DNA of 64,000 nucleotides from Rhizobium grahamii (GTDB taxonomy: Bacteria > Pseudomonadota > Alphaproteobacteria > Rhizobiales > Rhizobiaceae): contig NZ_CP043498.1 of the NCBI RefSeq assembly GCF_009498215.1, positions 3,019,501 to 3,083,500 of the forward strand, written 5' to 3'. Positions 18,279 through 28,710 of this stretch are shown here, piece after piece. Numbering within the stretch: the stretch's first letter is position 1; every line of letters starts with the position of its first letter. The position numbers were made by a program, and so were the translations under genes. The notes beneath the pieces were generated by a model. It did no database searches. It was not told where the DNA came from and saw nothing but the letters and a program-made list of their open reading frames with translations.

Positions 18279-18393
18279 TCACGCAACCTCGCGTCCAGAA
18301 CAGTTTCCTGGCGTTTCGAGACGTGTGCCTGAAATTCGGCTGGGCAACGGACCAAGAAAAGCCGGGGAAGAATATTCAGAAAGGACCACTCGT

Positions 18394-21105
18394 ATGGTCA
18401 GCTTTGGCGGTATAGCCCGCAAAATATTTGGCTCTGCCAATGATCGCCGCGTGCGGTCCTTCCAGCCGAACGTCGCAGACATCAATGCCATCGAAGAGAA
18501 AACGAAGGCCTTGAGCGACGAACAGCTGGCAGCTCAGACGGTTGAATTCCGCAAGCTCCTGGCGGAAGGCAAGACACTGGATGACATCCTCGTGCCAGCC
18601 TTCGCGGTCGTTCGCGAGGCATCGCGCCGTGTTTTGGGCATGCGACCTTTTGACGTACAGCTGATCGGCGGCATGATCCTGCACTCGAATGCGATCGCGG
18701 AAATGAAGACCGGCGAAGGCAAGACCCTCGTCGCCACTCTGCCCGTCTATCTGAACGCGCTGTCGGGCAAGGGCGTCCACGTCGTCACCGTCAACGACTA
18801 CCTGGCTCGCCGCGACGCGGCCACGATGGGCAAGCTCTACAGCTTCCTCGGCCTGACCACCGGCGTCATCGTTCACGGGCTGTCGGACGAAGAGCGCGCT
18901 GCCGCTTACGCCTGCGACATCACCTACGCCACCAACAACGAACTCGGCTTCGATTATCTTCGCGATAACATGAAGTACGAGAAGAGCCAGATGGTCCAGC
19001 GCGGCCACAACTTTGCGATCGTCGACGAAGTCGACTCGATCCTGGTCGACGAAGCACGCACGCCGCTGATTATCTCCGGTCCGCTGGACGACCGCTCCGA
19101 TCTTTACAACACGATCGATGCGTTCATTCCGCTGTTGTCGGAAGGCGATTATGAGATCGACGAAAAGCAGCGTTCGGCCAACTTCTCGGAAGAAGGCACG
19201 GAGAAGCTCGAAAACCTGCTGCGCCAAGCCGGCCTGCTCAAGGGGCAGTCGCTCTACGACATCGAGAACGTCGCGATCGTCCATCACGTCAACAACGCGC
19301 TGAAGGCCCACAAGCTGTTCCAGCGTGACAAGGACTACATCGTCCGCAACGACGAGATCGTCATCATCGACGAATTCACCGGCCGCATGATGCCGGGCCG
19401 CCGCTACTCGGAAGGCCAGCACCAGGCGCTGGAAGCCAAGGAAAAGGTGCAGATCCAGCCTGAGAACCAGACGCTGGCGCAGATCACCTTCCAGAACTAC
19501 TTCCGTATGTACGACAAGCTTGGCGGCATGACCGGTACGGCGCAGACGGAAGCGGAAGAATTCGGCAACATCTACGGTCTCGACGTCATCGAAGTACCGA
19601 CCAACCTGCCGATCAAGCGTATCGACGAGGACGACGAGGTCTACCGGACCTTCGAGGAGAAGTACAAGGCGATCATCGCCGAGATCGCGGATGCGCAGAA
19701 GCGCGGCCAGCCGGTTCTCGTTGGTACGACCTCGATCGAAAAGTCCGAACTGCTCGCCGACCTGATGCGCAAGCAGGGCTTCAACAACTTCCAAGTCCTG
19801 AACGCCCGCTATCACGAGCAGGAAGCCTACATCGTTGCCCAGGCCGGCGTGCCCGGCGCTGTAACCATCGCCACCAACATGGCGGGTCGCGGTACCGACA
19901 TCCAGCTCGGCGGTAACCTCGAAATGCGCATCGAGCGCGAGCTTGGCGAAGTGGAGGAAGGTCCCGAGCGCGACGCCAAAATCGAAGCGATCCGCGAAGA
20001 GATCAAGCAGCTCAAGGAAAAGGCGCTGGCCGCCGGCGGCCTGTACGTCATCGCGACGGAACGCCATGAAAGCCGCCGCATCGACAACCAGCTGCGCGGC
20101 CGTTCCGGCCGTCAGGGCGACCCGGGCCGCTCGAAGTTCTACCTGTCGCTTCAGGACGACCTGATGCGCATCTTCGGCTCCGATCGCATGGATTCGATGC
20201 TGACCAAGCTCGGTCTCAAGGAAGGCGAGGCGATCGTCCATCCCTGGATCAACAAGGCTCTGGAACGCGCGCAGAAAAAGGTCGAAGCCCGCAACTTCGA
20301 CATCCGCAAGAACCTCTTGAAGTACGACGACGTTCTGAACGATCAGCGCAAGGTGATCTTCGAACAGCGCCTCGAGCTGATGGAATCGGCCAATATCGCC
20401 GAGACCGTTTCCGACATGCGCCGCGAGGTCATCGAGGATCTGGTCGAGAAGCATATCCCTGAGCGCGCCTACGCCGAGCAGTGGGATGCAGTCGGCCTCA
20501 AGGAACGGACCAACGCCCTCCTCAACCTCGATCTTCCGGTCGAGGATTGGGTCAAGGAGGAAGGCATCGGCGAAGACAACATTCGCGAACGCCTGACCGA
20601 GGCCTCGAATGCGGCCTTCACGGAAAAGGCCGAGCGCTTCGGCGACGACATCATGCGCTACGTCGAGCGCTCGGTCGTCATGCAGACGCTCGACCATCTG
20701 TGGCGCGAACATATCGTCAACCTCGACCACCTGCGCTCTGTCATCGGCTTCCGCGGCTATGCCCAGCGCGACCCGTTGCAGGAGTACAAGTCCGAGGCAT
20801 TCGAACTCTTCACCTCGCTGCTGAACAACCTGCGCGAAGCAGTGACGGCGCAGCTGATGCGCGTAGAGCTCGTGCAACAGGCTCCGCCCGAGCCGGAACC
20901 CCCGATGATGCAGGCGCATCACATCGATCCGGACACCGGAGAAGACGATTTTGCGCTGTATCAGGCCAGCGAAGTGGTCGTTGCGCCGGAAAACCGCAAC
21001 CCGACCGATCCCGCGACCTGGGGCCGCGTCGGCCGTAACGAGGCTTGCCCGTGCGGCTCCGGCAAGAAGTACAAGCACTGCCATGGTGCGTTCGAGCAGG
21101 TCTGA
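18394..21105 (+). CDS. secA: Preprotein translocase ATPase SecA
   Basis: SecA drives export of unfolded proteins through SecYEG. The length is 903 residues, normal for alphaproteobacteria. Walker A is seen in [15 protein letters not shown] (about 100), the DEAD-box site in [17 protein letters not shown] (about 208), and the arginine-finger region in [15 protein letters not shown] (about 565). The C-terminal zinc/SecB-binding motif is [16 protein letters not shown]. An AAAGGA site precedes the ATG at 18394 ([13 protein letters not shown]); longer upstream frames lack support. The gene ends at a strong terminator. Confidence 0.98.
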   Translation: MVSFGGIARKIFGSANDRRVRSFQPNVADINAIEEKTKALSDEQLAAQTVEFRKLLAEGKTLDDILVPAFAVVREASRRVLGMRPFDVQLIGGMILHSNAIAEMKTGEGKTLVATLPVYLNALSGKGVHVVTVNDYLARRDAATMGKLYSFLGLTTGVIVHGLSDEERAAAYACDITYATNNELGFDYLRDNMKYEKSQMVQRGHNFAIVDEVDSILVDEARTPLIISGPLDDRSDLYNTIDAFIPLLSEGDYEIDEKQRSANFSEEGTEKLENLLRQAGLLKGQSLYDIENVAIVHHVNNALKAHKLFQRDKDYIVRNDEIVIIDEFTGRMMPGRRYSEGQHQALEAKEKVQIQPENQTLAQITFQNYFRMYDKLGGMTGTAQTEAEEFGNIYGLDVIEVPTNLPIKRIDEDDEVYRTFEEKYKAIIAEIADAQKRGQPVLVGTTSIEKSELLADLMRKQGFNNFQVLNARYHEQEAYIVAQAGVPGAVTIATNMAGRGTDIQLGGNLEMRIERELGEVEEGPERDAKIEAIREEIKQLKEKALAAGGLYVIATERHESRRIDNQLRGRSGRQGDPGRSKFYLSLQDDLMRIFGSDRMDSMLTKLGLKEGEAIVHPWINKALERAQKKVEARNFDIRKNLLKYDDVLNDQRKVIFEQRLELMESANIAETVSDMRREVIEDLVEKHIPERAYAEQWDAVGLKERTNALLNLDLPVEDWVKEEGIGEDNIRERLTEASNAAFTEKAERFGDDIMRYVERSVVMQTLDHLWREHIVNLDHLRSVIGFRGYAQRDPLQEYKSEAFELFTSLLNNLREAVTAQLMRVELVQQAPPEPEPPMMQAHHIDPDTGEDDFALYQASEVVVAPENRNPTDPATWGRVGRNEACPCGSGKKYKHCHGAFEQV

Positions 21106-21129
21106 GGCCTGATCCGGCATTAAGATCGA

Positions 21130-21163
21130 AGCCCTCGCGACCGGAATGTCGCGAGGGCTTTTT
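21130..21163 (+). terminator. Rho-independent terminator of secA
   Basis: A perfect 11-bp stem gccctcgcgac / gtcgcgagggc (21131-21141 and 21148-21158) with a 6-base loop is followed by five T residues. It starts 25 bp after the secA stop and separates secA from the next plus-strand block. Confidence 0.9.
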
Positions 21164-21298
21164 CATGCCCGCGTCCCGCCAAGGATCAAAATCTGCCCAC
21201 AACTTCCAGGTCCATAGTCCACTCGAAATTCAGCCGCAAAACAGTCGCTTTGTTCATCGAGCTTGCGCCGATATCAGGATTGATTTCAGGGACACTCG

Positions 21299-21928
21299 AT
21301 GAACCACACCGCTTGCAAGGCCCCCTATTTCAGCCAGTGGGAAACCGCATCGATGACGCTCTCCGTACTGGAGCGCGGCGCTTCTGCCTTGCTGGATGAC
21401 CCGCTCTGGCAGCGATCCGGCGCCGACACCGTCGAGGAATATGCGCGGTGGGCAGTCAATATCTGCGGCATGGCCTGCCTAAAGATGATCCTCGCCTCCC
21501 GGGGCGAAGACCACCGCACGATCGACCTCGCGCGTGGGTGTACTGCCTTCGGCGGCTATGTCGTCAACGAGGAGGACCAGTCTATCAAGGGGCTGATCTA
21601 CGCGCCCTTCGTCACCTATGTCGGTGAAACCTTCGGTCTCGATGCGAAAACGATCACTGGCCTTCAGACACCTGATATCGAGGATGTTCTGAAGGACAAT
21701 CCCTTCTTCATCGCCTCGGTCAACAGCCAGATCCGCTGGCCGGACCGCCAGCCGCCGGCAAAGGGCGGCCATCTCGTGCTGGTGACGGCGGCAACCGCCG
21801 ACACGATCCGCTTCCACAATCCGTCCGGCCACGACGAAGCCAGCCAGGCAGATGTCGAGCTACCGATCGAAATCTTCGACCGCTTTTTCGCCAATCGCGG
21901 CGTCGCCGTCAGGTTCGACCAACGATAA
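21299..21928 (+). CDS. C39-like papain-fold cysteine peptidase
   Basis: 209 residues of the Peptidase_C39_2 type. The likely triad is Cys56 in AVNICGMACLKMI (Cys60 is a second candidate), His158 in AKGGHLVLVTA and Asn174 in RFHNPSGH. No signal peptide or membrane segment is visible, so it looks cytoplasmic, unlike the C39 domains of bacteriocin exporters. It starts just before a D-Ala-D-Ala ligase gene (22 bp gap), with a flippase and an acetyltransferase following, suggesting a role in handling a small peptide or peptidoglycan-type precursor. That role is inference. The ATG at 21299 has AGGGACACTCG upstream. Confidence 0.83.
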   Translation: MNHTACKAPYFSQWETASMTLSVLERGASALLDDPLWQRSGADTVEEYARWAVNICGMACLKMILASRGEDHRTIDLARGCTAFGGYVVNEEDQSIKGLIYAPFVTYVGETFGLDAKTITGLQTPDIEDVLKDNPFFIASVNSQIRWPDRQPPAKGGHLVLVTAATADTIRFHNPSGHDEASQADVELPIEIFDRFFANRGVAVRFDQR

Positions 21929-21950
21929 CGATCCAAGGGGACCAACCTCC

Positions 21951-23027
21951 ATGCCGACACAGCCCACCCGCCCGCGCATCGCCATCCTCTTCGGCGGCCG
22001 CTCGCCCGAACACGATGTCTCCATCCTCTCAGCGACCAACGTCGTCGCAGCACTTGACGCCGAGCGCTACGACGTTTTGCCGATCTTCGTGACCAGGGAA
22101 GGACAATGGCTGCTCCTGCCCAAGGGCACCACGCCTTCATCCGCCGCCAAGGTCGAGGAAGCCGTCGAGGTCAGCCTTGTGCCCGGCGGCCATGGCCGCC
22201 TACTCGCCATCCCGCAAGGCGCCCAGCCCTATGAAGTCCCCGCGATCGACGTTCTCTTTCCCGTGCTGCACGGGATGCATGGCGAGGATGGCTCGATCCA
22301 GGGCATGGCAGCCGTTGCCCGGGTGCCGCTCGCCGGCTGCGGCCTGCTCGGATCGGTGACCGCCATCGACAAGGACATCGCCAAGCGCCTGCTGAGAGAA
22401 GCCGAACTGCCCGTGGCAAAGGCGCTCTGCATTGAGGAGGACAGCGTGCCTTCCTTCGAAACAGCGGCGCGCGAACTCGGTCTGCCGCTCTTCATCAAGC
22501 CCGCGCGCCAGGGCTCGTCGGTCGGTGTCAGCAAGGTCAAGACGCAAGAGGAGTTCGCCGCCGCCCTCGCTGAGGGCTTCAGGCACGACAGCAAACTTCT
22601 CGCCGAGGAATTCATCGCCGGCCGCGAGATTGAGTTCAGCGTGCTCGAACACGCAAACGGCGAGATCACCATCTCGCTGCCGGGCGAGATCGCACCGGCG
22701 GAGAGCCACGGTTTTTATAGCTACCAGGCGAAATATATCGATGAGGCCGGTGCAGCGCTCCGCGTGCCGGCGCAGTTGCCAAAGGAGATCGAGGACGCCT
22801 TGCGCAAGACCGCACTTCAGGCCTTCAGGGCCCTCGGCTGCGACGGCATGGCCCGCGTCGATTTCTTCCTGATGCAGGACATGTCCTTCGTGGTCAACGA
22901 GCTCAATACCATCCCCGGCTTCACCAATATCAGCATGTACGCCAAGGCGATGGCGGCATCGGGCATCAGCTATGCCGAGGTCCTCGATGTCCTGATAGAC
23001 CGGGCGTTGACGCGCGGTGGCGGCTGA
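21951..23027 (+). CDS. D-alanine--D-alanine ligase (DdlA-type ATP-grasp)
   Basis: This enzyme joins two D-alanines (or a related pair) with ATP for peptidoglycan. The 358 residues carry all Ddl marks: AILFGGRSPEHDVSILSA at the N-terminus, PVLHGMHGEDGSIQG, KPARQGSSVGVSK, and MARVDFFLMQD...NELNTIPGFT for metal binding. The omega-loop YSYQAKY has Tyr at the specificity position, as in D-Ala-D-Ala rather than D-Ala-D-Lac enzymes. Rhizobia also carry a ddl in the division cluster, absent here, so this is likely the second copy. AAGGGG precedes the ATG at 21951. Confidence 0.93.
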   Translation: MPTQPTRPRIAILFGGRSPEHDVSILSATNVVAALDAERYDVLPIFVTREGQWLLLPKGTTPSSAAKVEEAVEVSLVPGGHGRLLAIPQGAQPYEVPAIDVLFPVLHGMHGEDGSIQGMAAVARVPLAGCGLLGSVTAIDKDIAKRLLREAELPVAKALCIEEDSVPSFETAARELGLPLFIKPARQGSSVGVSKVKTQEEFAAALAEGFRHDSKLLAEEFIAGREIEFSVLEHANGEITISLPGEIAPAESHGFYSYQAKYIDEAGAALRVPAQLPKEIEDALRKTALQAFRALGCDGMARVDFFLMQDMSFVVNELNTIPGFTNISMYAKAMAASGISYAEVLDVLIDRALTRGGG

Positions 23028-23128
23028 CGCCTTGAACTGGGGACAGGTTAAGCCAAGGGGTCCCGTCACAACCGTTTCTTAACCGTGTCATGCCACTACT
23101 CTAGGCACGATTTGCCTGAGAGTTTTGC

Positions 23129-24550
23129 GTGTTCGTGATGGCAGTCATAGAGACGGCAGAAAAGCTTATGCCTGCGGGGCTTCGCCCTGCAGGTAGCCGT
23201 ATTCTGCGCGCGTTGCTCGCCGTGCTGACCGAGCGCGGTGAAAAGGCGGCCGCCCAGCGCATGGCGCTGACCGCATTCTCCATCCGTATCGCCAGTGCTG
23301 CCCTCGCCTTCCTGTCTCAGATCGTCCTTGCCCGGATGATGGGCGAATACGAATACGGCATCTTTGTCTTCGTCTGGGTGCTGATCGTTCTCTTCGGGGA
23401 CCTGTCCTGCCTAGGTTTTCACACGGCGATTGTCCGTTTTCTGCCGCAATACAGGGCCGCCGGCGCTTACGCCGAGATTCGCGGGCTCACCGGCACGGCG
23501 CGCGTCTTCGGCCTGATCTCAGGCACTATCGTCCTCGCGATCGGCATGATCGCGCTGCACGTCTTCAGCGACAAGGTCCAGAGCTACTACATCATCCCGA
23601 TCGTGCTTGGCCTTTTGGCGATGCCGATGATCGCGCTCGGCGATATCCTGGAAGGAACGTCGCGCGCCAATCACTGGCCGGTCATGGCCTTGAGTCCGGT
23701 CTATATCATCCGGCCTGTCCTCATCATCCTGTTCATGCTGGCGGCAATCGGCTTCGGTGCGCCGCGTACCGCCGTTACGGCAATGCAGGCAGCGCTTGCG
23801 GCCACCTACGTCACGGCGCTTGGCCAATATGCCGCAACGCTCGTGCGCCTGCGCCGTCATTACAAAGAGGGCCCGAGCAAGGTCGATTTCCTAGGATGGC
23901 TGGGCGTTGCCTTTCCGATCTTCCTGATCGAAGGCGTGAGCTTCCTCCTTACCAACTCGGACGTCGTCGTCGTCGGCATCTTCCTCGAGCCGCACGATGT
24001 CGCGATCTATTTCGCCGCCGCCAAGACGATGGCGCTCGTCCACTTCATCAACTTTTCGGTCAAGGCCGCCTCCGGACCGCGTTTCTCGAGCCTCATCGCC
24101 GAAGGCAACCGTCCGCAGCTCGCCGCAGCCGCGATCGATGCCGCCAGATGGACGTTCTGGCCCGCGCTTGCGGTCGGCCTTGCGGTCCTGGCTGCCGGGC
24201 ACCTCCTGCTTTCGCTGTTCGGCGGCGCCTTCACGGCCGGCTATGCGCTGATGGCAATCCTGCTCGCCGGTATCCTCGCCAAGGCGCTGGTGGGACCTGC
24301 CGAAACCCTGCTCATGATGGCCGGCAAGCAGAAGATCTGCGTCATGCTCTACGCCGGTGCCCTGAAGGCAAACGTCGTGCTGAACATTGCCCTCATCCCG
24401 CAATTCGGCATCGAAGGCGCGGCAATCGCCACCGCGTCGGCAATGGGCGTCGAAGCCGTGCTGCTGCACCTTGCGGTTCGCCGCTCGCTTGGCATCGCCC
24501 TCTTCGCCTTCGCCAAACCGCCCGTCGCCCACAACGAGATGGAAGCCTGA
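23129..24550 (+). CDS. Polysaccharide/lipid flippase family membrane protein
   Basis: A 473-residue integral membrane protein of the Wzx/MOP superfamily, with about twelve hydrophobic segments spread through its length. After a basic N-terminus come RMALTAFSIRIASAALAFLS and QIVLARMMGEYEYGIFVFVW, the typical first two helices of polysaccharide flippases. Such proteins move lipid-linked sugars or peptidoglycan-like precursors across the inner membrane. The start is either the GTG at 23129 (GAGAG 6 nt upstream) or the ATG at 23138. It follows the Ddl gene by about 100 bp and is nearly joined to the acetyltransferase gene. Confidence 0.87.
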   Translation: MFVMAVIETAEKLMPAGLRPAGSRILRALLAVLTERGEKAAAQRMALTAFSIRIASAALAFLSQIVLARMMGEYEYGIFVFVWVLIVLFGDLSCLGFHTAIVRFLPQYRAAGAYAEIRGLTGTARVFGLISGTIVLAIGMIALHVFSDKVQSYYIIPIVLGLLAMPMIALGDILEGTSRANHWPVMALSPVYIIRPVLIILFMLAAIGFGAPRTAVTAMQAALAATYVTALGQYAATLVRLRRHYKEGPSKVDFLGWLGVAFPIFLIEGVSFLLTNSDVVVVGIFLEPHDVAIYFAAAKTMALVHFINFSVKAASGPRFSSLIAEGNRPQLAAAAIDAARWTFWPALAVGLAVLAAGHLLLSLFGGAFTAGYALMAILLAGILAKALVGPAETLLMMAGKQKICVMLYAGALKANVVLNIALIPQFGIEGAAIATASAMGVEAVLLHLAVRRSLGIALFAFAKPPVAHNEMEA

Positions 24551-24554
24551 CAGA

Positions 24555-25832
24555 ATGGTCCGCACTCCTTCCGCCACTCCGACGACCGATGCGACCAAGA
24601 ACCGAATGGTCCATGAACTGGCCTCGCTGGCGTTCGACGCGCCGCAGGCCGAGGCCCGCATCGACGTCGGCCGGCCCGGTCGGGAACTCTGCCTCTATTC
24701 CGGCAAGCTCGGCTACGAGATGCAGGAGGAACTCGACTTCCTCTCAAACCGCGCGATGGAGCCGAACGTGTTCTTCACCGGCCGCTTCCTGGCGCCAGCC
24801 ATGCCGCGCCTCGACGATCGACAGGTGAATTTTGCATTGCTTCGGGACCGAAACGAAAGCCGCAGTCGACTGCGCGTTTTGATGCCGTTCTCGGTTGAGA
24901 AACCCGGCTTTGCGGTAGGGCCGTCCATCATCCGCATCTGGGCGAACAATTTCGCTCCCTTGGGAACGCCGCTCGTCGATGGCGAAGACGCTGCCGAAAC
25001 GCTCGACAACCTGCTGGAAGGGCTGGCCGACCGCAACTTGCGCCTGCCCTCGATCCTCGTATTGCCGGATGTCCGGCTGAACGGCATCTTCGCGCGGCTG
25101 GCAAAAGCGGTGGCGATCGGCCGGAACCTGCCGATCACCGTGACCAATCCCTACCTGCGTCCGATGCTGCAAAGCGACGAGGACGCGACCGTCTACCTGC
25201 GCCGCTCGGTATCATCGTCGCACCTGCGCGAAATGCGGCGGCAATGGCGCCTGCTGGAAGAGCAGGGCAACGTCGGCTACAGCGTCGCCCGCCAACCGCG
25301 CGAGATCCACACCCGTTTCGAGGAATTCCTGGCGCTCGAAGCCGGCGGCTGGAAGGGGAAGAAGCGCAGCGCGCTGGTGACCGACCGCTATCATACCGCC
25401 TTCGCCCGCGAGGCGATCTCAAACCTGGCGGAGGTCGATGCCGTTCGCGTCCACACGATCGACCTCAATGGAAAAGCGATTGCCTCCACCGTCGTGCTGA
25501 TGATGGGTGGCGAGGCCTACACCTGGAAAACGGCTTACAACGAGAGCTACGCCCGTTATTCGCCGGGTAAGCTTCTGATGGCGGAGTTGACCGAATGGCA
25601 TCTCGACGACGCCAACATCCAGCGTTCGGATTCCTGCGCTATTCCCGATCATCCGATCATGAGCCGACTCTGGCAGGAGCGGGAAGAGATGGGAACCGTG
25701 GTGATCGGGCTGACACAGAACAGTGACCGTGAAGTCCGCCAGGTCTCGGCTCAGCTTCACATGTACAGCAGTACGCGAAGCGTCGCGAAAATGCTGCGTC
25801 AAAAAATCATGTCCCTTGCGGGGCGTGGATAG
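24555..25832 (+). CDS. CelD/BcsL-type GNAT acetyltransferase
   Basis: 425 residues. The C-terminal part (about 220-370) has the Acetyltransf_6 pattern seen in CelD/BcsL proteins: SSSHLREMRRQWRLLEEQG, the substrate region LEAGGWKGKKRSAL, and the acyl-CoA fold YTWKTAYNESYARYSPGKLL. Relatives modify polysaccharides such as cellulose or capsule, and the fold is close to FemAB aminoacyl transferases. The start at 24555 lies 4 bp after the flippase stop. The 3' end overlaps the convergent acyl-CoA synthetase gene by 26 bp. Substrate unknown. Confidence 0.84.
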   Translation: MVRTPSATPTTDATKNRMVHELASLAFDAPQAEARIDVGRPGRELCLYSGKLGYEMQEELDFLSNRAMEPNVFFTGRFLAPAMPRLDDRQVNFALLRDRNESRSRLRVLMPFSVEKPGFAVGPSIIRIWANNFAPLGTPLVDGEDAAETLDNLLEGLADRNLRLPSILVLPDVRLNGIFARLAKAVAIGRNLPITVTNPYLRPMLQSDEDATVYLRRSVSSSHLREMRRQWRLLEEQGNVGYSVARQPREIHTRFEEFLALEAGGWKGKKRSALVTDRYHTAFAREAISNLAEVDAVRVHTIDLNGKAIASTVVLMMGGEAYTWKTAYNESYARYSPGKLLMAELTEWHLDDANIQRSDSCAIPDHPIMSRLWQEREEMGTVVIGLTQNSDREVRQVSAQLHMYSSTRSVAKMLRQKIMSLAGRG

Positions 25833-27480
25833 GCGCGGCGCTGGCCGATCGCTCGCGCAGCAGGCGCCGGATCACCTTGCCCGTCGTCGTCAGCGGCAGT
25901 TCCGGCACGAACTCCACCTCGCGCGGATACTCGTGCATCGAGAGGCGCATCTTGACCCACTCACTAATATCGAGCGCCAATCGCTCGCTAGGCTCAAAGC
26001 CGGGCGCCAGCACCACATAGGCCTTGACGATCTCGGTCCGAACCGAATCCGGCTTACCAACGGCTGCGGCGAGCTGCACGGCCGGATGTCCGATCAGACA
26101 GTCCTCGATTTCAGCGGGTCCGATCCGGTATCCGGACGAGGTAATGACATCATCGTCCCGGCCGAAGAAAGTCACGTAGCCTTCCGCATCCTGGCGTCCG
26201 ATATCGCCTGTCAGCAACCATTCACCGGCAAACTTGCGCTGCGTGGCCTCTGCGTCGTTCCAATATCCGAGAAACATCACAGGATCCGGCCGCCGGATGG
26301 CGATCTGCCCGGGCTCCCCAACAGGCAGTTCCTCGCCTTTCTCGCTGACGATCGCGACGCGATGTCCAGGCACCGCCCGGCCGATCGCGCCCGGTCGGCT
26401 GATCCCGATCGAGGCATTCGATGACAGGACGAAATTGCACTCCGTCTGGCCGTAGAACTCGTTCACGGTAATTCCAACTGTGCGCTTTACCCAATCATGG
26501 GTCTCGGCGCCGAGCGATTCGCCTGCCGCGCCGATCGTGCGCAAGACGAGATCGTATTTCTTCCGTGGATCGGGAACCGATCGCAGCAGCCGGAGCGCGG
26601 TCGGCGGAATAAAGCCGTTGCGCACCTTCATCTCGGCCATGATGCGGTAAGCCATATCCGCGTCGAATTTCTGCGCCGGTGACGAGACGACGGGAACACC
26701 GAGCAGCAGGCTCGGCAGCAGCGCATTCAGCAGTCCGCCGGCCCAGGCCCAGTCCGAGGGCGTCCAGACCTTGTCGCCCGGCTGCGGAAAACCTTCGTGG
26801 GCAAACTGCATTCCGGGTATGTGGCCAGCGAGCACCTGATGGCCGTGCAAGGCGCCCTTTGGCGGGCCCGTCGTCCCTGAGGTGAAGATCATCAATGCGG
26901 GATCATGAGGCGCGGTCTTGGCAACCTCGAAGACTTGCGGATACTCCCCAACAAGCGCGGAAAAGGATCGCGCGCCGTGTGCTTCGCCATCGACAGAGAT
27001 CACTTCGCTGAGATCGGGCAGGCGCTCGCGGATCTCGCGGATTCGATCAAGGCCGAAAGCGTTGGTGATGACGACGGATGCGCCCGCCGTCTTCAACCGG
27101 TACTCCAGCGCCTCGACACCGAAGAGCAAGGCCAGCGGCAACGCGATCGCGCCGATCTTGTAGATCGCAACATGTGCAATGACCGTCTCGAACGATTGCG
27201 GCAGCAGCAACGCGACGCGATCGCCCTTCTTCACCCCCAGCGAGACCAGCGCATTGGCAAAGGAAGACGAGCGCTCGGCCAGTTCGCGATATGTCATCGA
27301 AAGGTGATTGCCATCGGGGCTGAAGTGCTCAAGGCAGACGCGCTCTGGCGCCCGCTCGGCCCAGTCGTCGCTCACCGCACGGCCGATGTTGAAATCGTCA
27401 GGGATGTCCCACGCAAAATCACGGTAAAGGTCTTCGTAGCGATCGCGCTGCGGCAGTCTCATCGGCAGAAATCCAGTCAA
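25807..27480 (-). CDS. AMP-binding acyl-CoA synthetase
   Basis: A 557-residue ANL-family enzyme that activates a carboxylic acid with ATP and CoA. It shows the P-loop-like LMIFTSGTTGPPKGALHGHQ, NEFYGQTECNFVLS, the hinge region WLLTGDIGRQDAEGYVTFFG and the catalytic Lys in TTTGKVIRRLLRER near the C-terminus. The region SDWAWAGGLLNALLPSLLLG resembles medium-chain or acetyl-CoA-synthetase-like relatives. The substrate cannot be named. It is convergent with the CelD-type gene and divergent from the aldo/keto reductase gene, with a 164-bp shared promoter region. Confidence 0.92.
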   Translation of the reverse strand: MTGFLPMRLPQRDRYEDLYRDFAWDIPDDFNIGRAVSDDWAERAPERVCLEHFSPDGNHLSMTYRELAERSSSFANALVSLGVKKGDRVALLLPQSFETVIAHVAIYKIGAIALPLALLFGVEALEYRLKTAGASVVITNAFGLDRIREIRERLPDLSEVISVDGEAHGARSFSALVGEYPQVFEVAKTAPHDPALMIFTSGTTGPPKGALHGHQVLAGHIPGMQFAHEGFPQPGDKVWTPSDWAWAGGLLNALLPSLLLGVPVVSSPAQKFDADMAYRIMAEMKVRNGFIPPTALRLLRSVPDPRKKYDLVLRTIGAAGESLGAETHDWVKRTVGITVNEFYGQTECNFVLSSNASIGISRPGAIGRAVPGHRVAIVSEKGEELPVGEPGQIAIRRPDPVMFLGYWNDAEATQRKFAGEWLLTGDIGRQDAEGYVTFFGRDDDVITSSGYRIGPAEIEDCLIGHPAVQLAAAVGKPDSVRTEIVKAYVVLAPGFEPSERLALDISEWVKMRLSMHEYPREVEFVPELPLTTTGKVIRRLLRERSASAAPIHAPQGT

Positions 27481-27644
27481 ATGCTGCAGCAGCTAACACC
27501 CGGAACTCCGCATACGCAAGCGCGAGACAGAGACTGGCGCCTGTAGCGGTCACAAAACTTTTGTGTGGCTGACAGACACTTTCGTGTTTGCCGCGCTAGA
27601 TCAAGGGGCGCGCTGGGTAGCGACTCGATGTTTGGAGCAATTTC

Positions 27645-28625
27645 ATGGATTACGTCAAATTTGGCGGCACTGGCCTGGAAGTGTCGAAAATCTGCCTGGG
27701 CTGCATGACCTTCGGCGATCCAGGCCGCGGCAATCATAGCTGGACACTTGGCGAGGAGGAGAGCCGTGCTCTGATCAAGCAGGCGCTTGATCACGGCATC
27801 AACTTCCTCGATACCGCCAACACCTATTCCGACGGATCTTCGGAAGAGATCGTCGGACGCGCCATAAAGGACTTCTCAAAGCGCGAGGACATCGTGCTCG
27901 CGACGAAGGTATTCAACCGCATGCGACCGGGGCCGAACGGCGCCGGCCTCTCGCGCAAGGCGATCTTCGACGAGATCGACAACAGCCTGCGCCGTTTGGG
28001 CACCGACTATGTCGATCTCTACCAGATCCATCGCTTTGACCCGACGACCTCCATCGAGGAAACGCTGGAAGCGCTGCACGATGTCGTCAAGGCCGGCAAG
28101 GCGCGCTATATCGGCGCCTCCTCGATGTATGCCTGGCAGTTCGCCAAGATGCTCTACACATCGCGCGCAAACGGCTGGACGCCTTTTGTCAGCATGCAGG
28201 ACCATCTCAACCTGCTCTACCGTGAAGAAGAACGCGAAATGCTGCCCTTCTGCGCGGACCAGAAGATCGCCGTGATCCCATGGAGCCCGCTCGCTCGTGG
28301 TCGCCTGACGCGCGATTGGGATGAAAAGACGGCGCGCAGCGAAACCGATGAATTCGGCAAAACGCTTTACAAGCAGGCCGAAGATGCCGATCGCGCCATT
28401 ATCGGCCTTGTCGGCAAGCTGGCTGAAAAATACGGGGTTTCCCGTGCCCAGATCGCGACAGCCTGGATTGTCCAGAAGAGCGAAGTGACGGCCCCGATCA
28501 TCGGCGCATCGAAGCCGGGCCACCTGACTGACGCGGTTACGGCCTTGGCCGTCAAGCTGACAAAGGAAGACGTCGCGGCCCTTGAAGAACCCTACGTGCC
28601 GCACCGGGTCGAAGGCTTCAAGTGA
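27645..28625 (+). CDS. Aldo/keto reductase
   Basis: A 326-residue NADPH-dependent reductase of the YajO/KAB-like aldo/keto reductase group. It starts MDYVKFGGTGLEVSKICLGC and has the catalytic pattern DTANTYSDGSSEEIVG, the Lys in VLATKVFN, YVDLYQIHRFDPTTSIEETL, and the cofactor segment VTAPIIGASKPGHLTDAV. The substrate is unknown; relatives reduce aldehydes. A methyltransferase gene begins 86 bp downstream on the same strand. Confidence 0.94.
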   Translation: MDYVKFGGTGLEVSKICLGCMTFGDPGRGNHSWTLGEEESRALIKQALDHGINFLDTANTYSDGSSEEIVGRAIKDFSKREDIVLATKVFNRMRPGPNGAGLSRKAIFDEIDNSLRRLGTDYVDLYQIHRFDPTTSIEETLEALHDVVKAGKARYIGASSMYAWQFAKMLYTSRANGWTPFVSMQDHLNLLYREEEREMLPFCADQKIAVIPWSPLARGRLTRDWDEKTARSETDEFGKTLYKQAEDADRAIIGLVGKLAEKYGVSRAQIATAWIVQKSEVTAPIIGASKPGHLTDAVTALAVKLTKEDVAALEEPYVPHRVEGFK

Positions 28626-28710
28626 GGTAACGCGCAGAAGGATAGCCGGTCCCGGACGTCGCATCCGGATCGGCATTTCGACGCGACTGCCTTTTCTCAA
28701 GGATTCCACG

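Noticed and set aside
18376..21120. A 914-codon open frame on the minus strand opposite secA
   Set aside because: secA on the plus strand is certain over the whole length. The antisense frame arises from codon bias in GC-rich DNA and has no recognisable domain.
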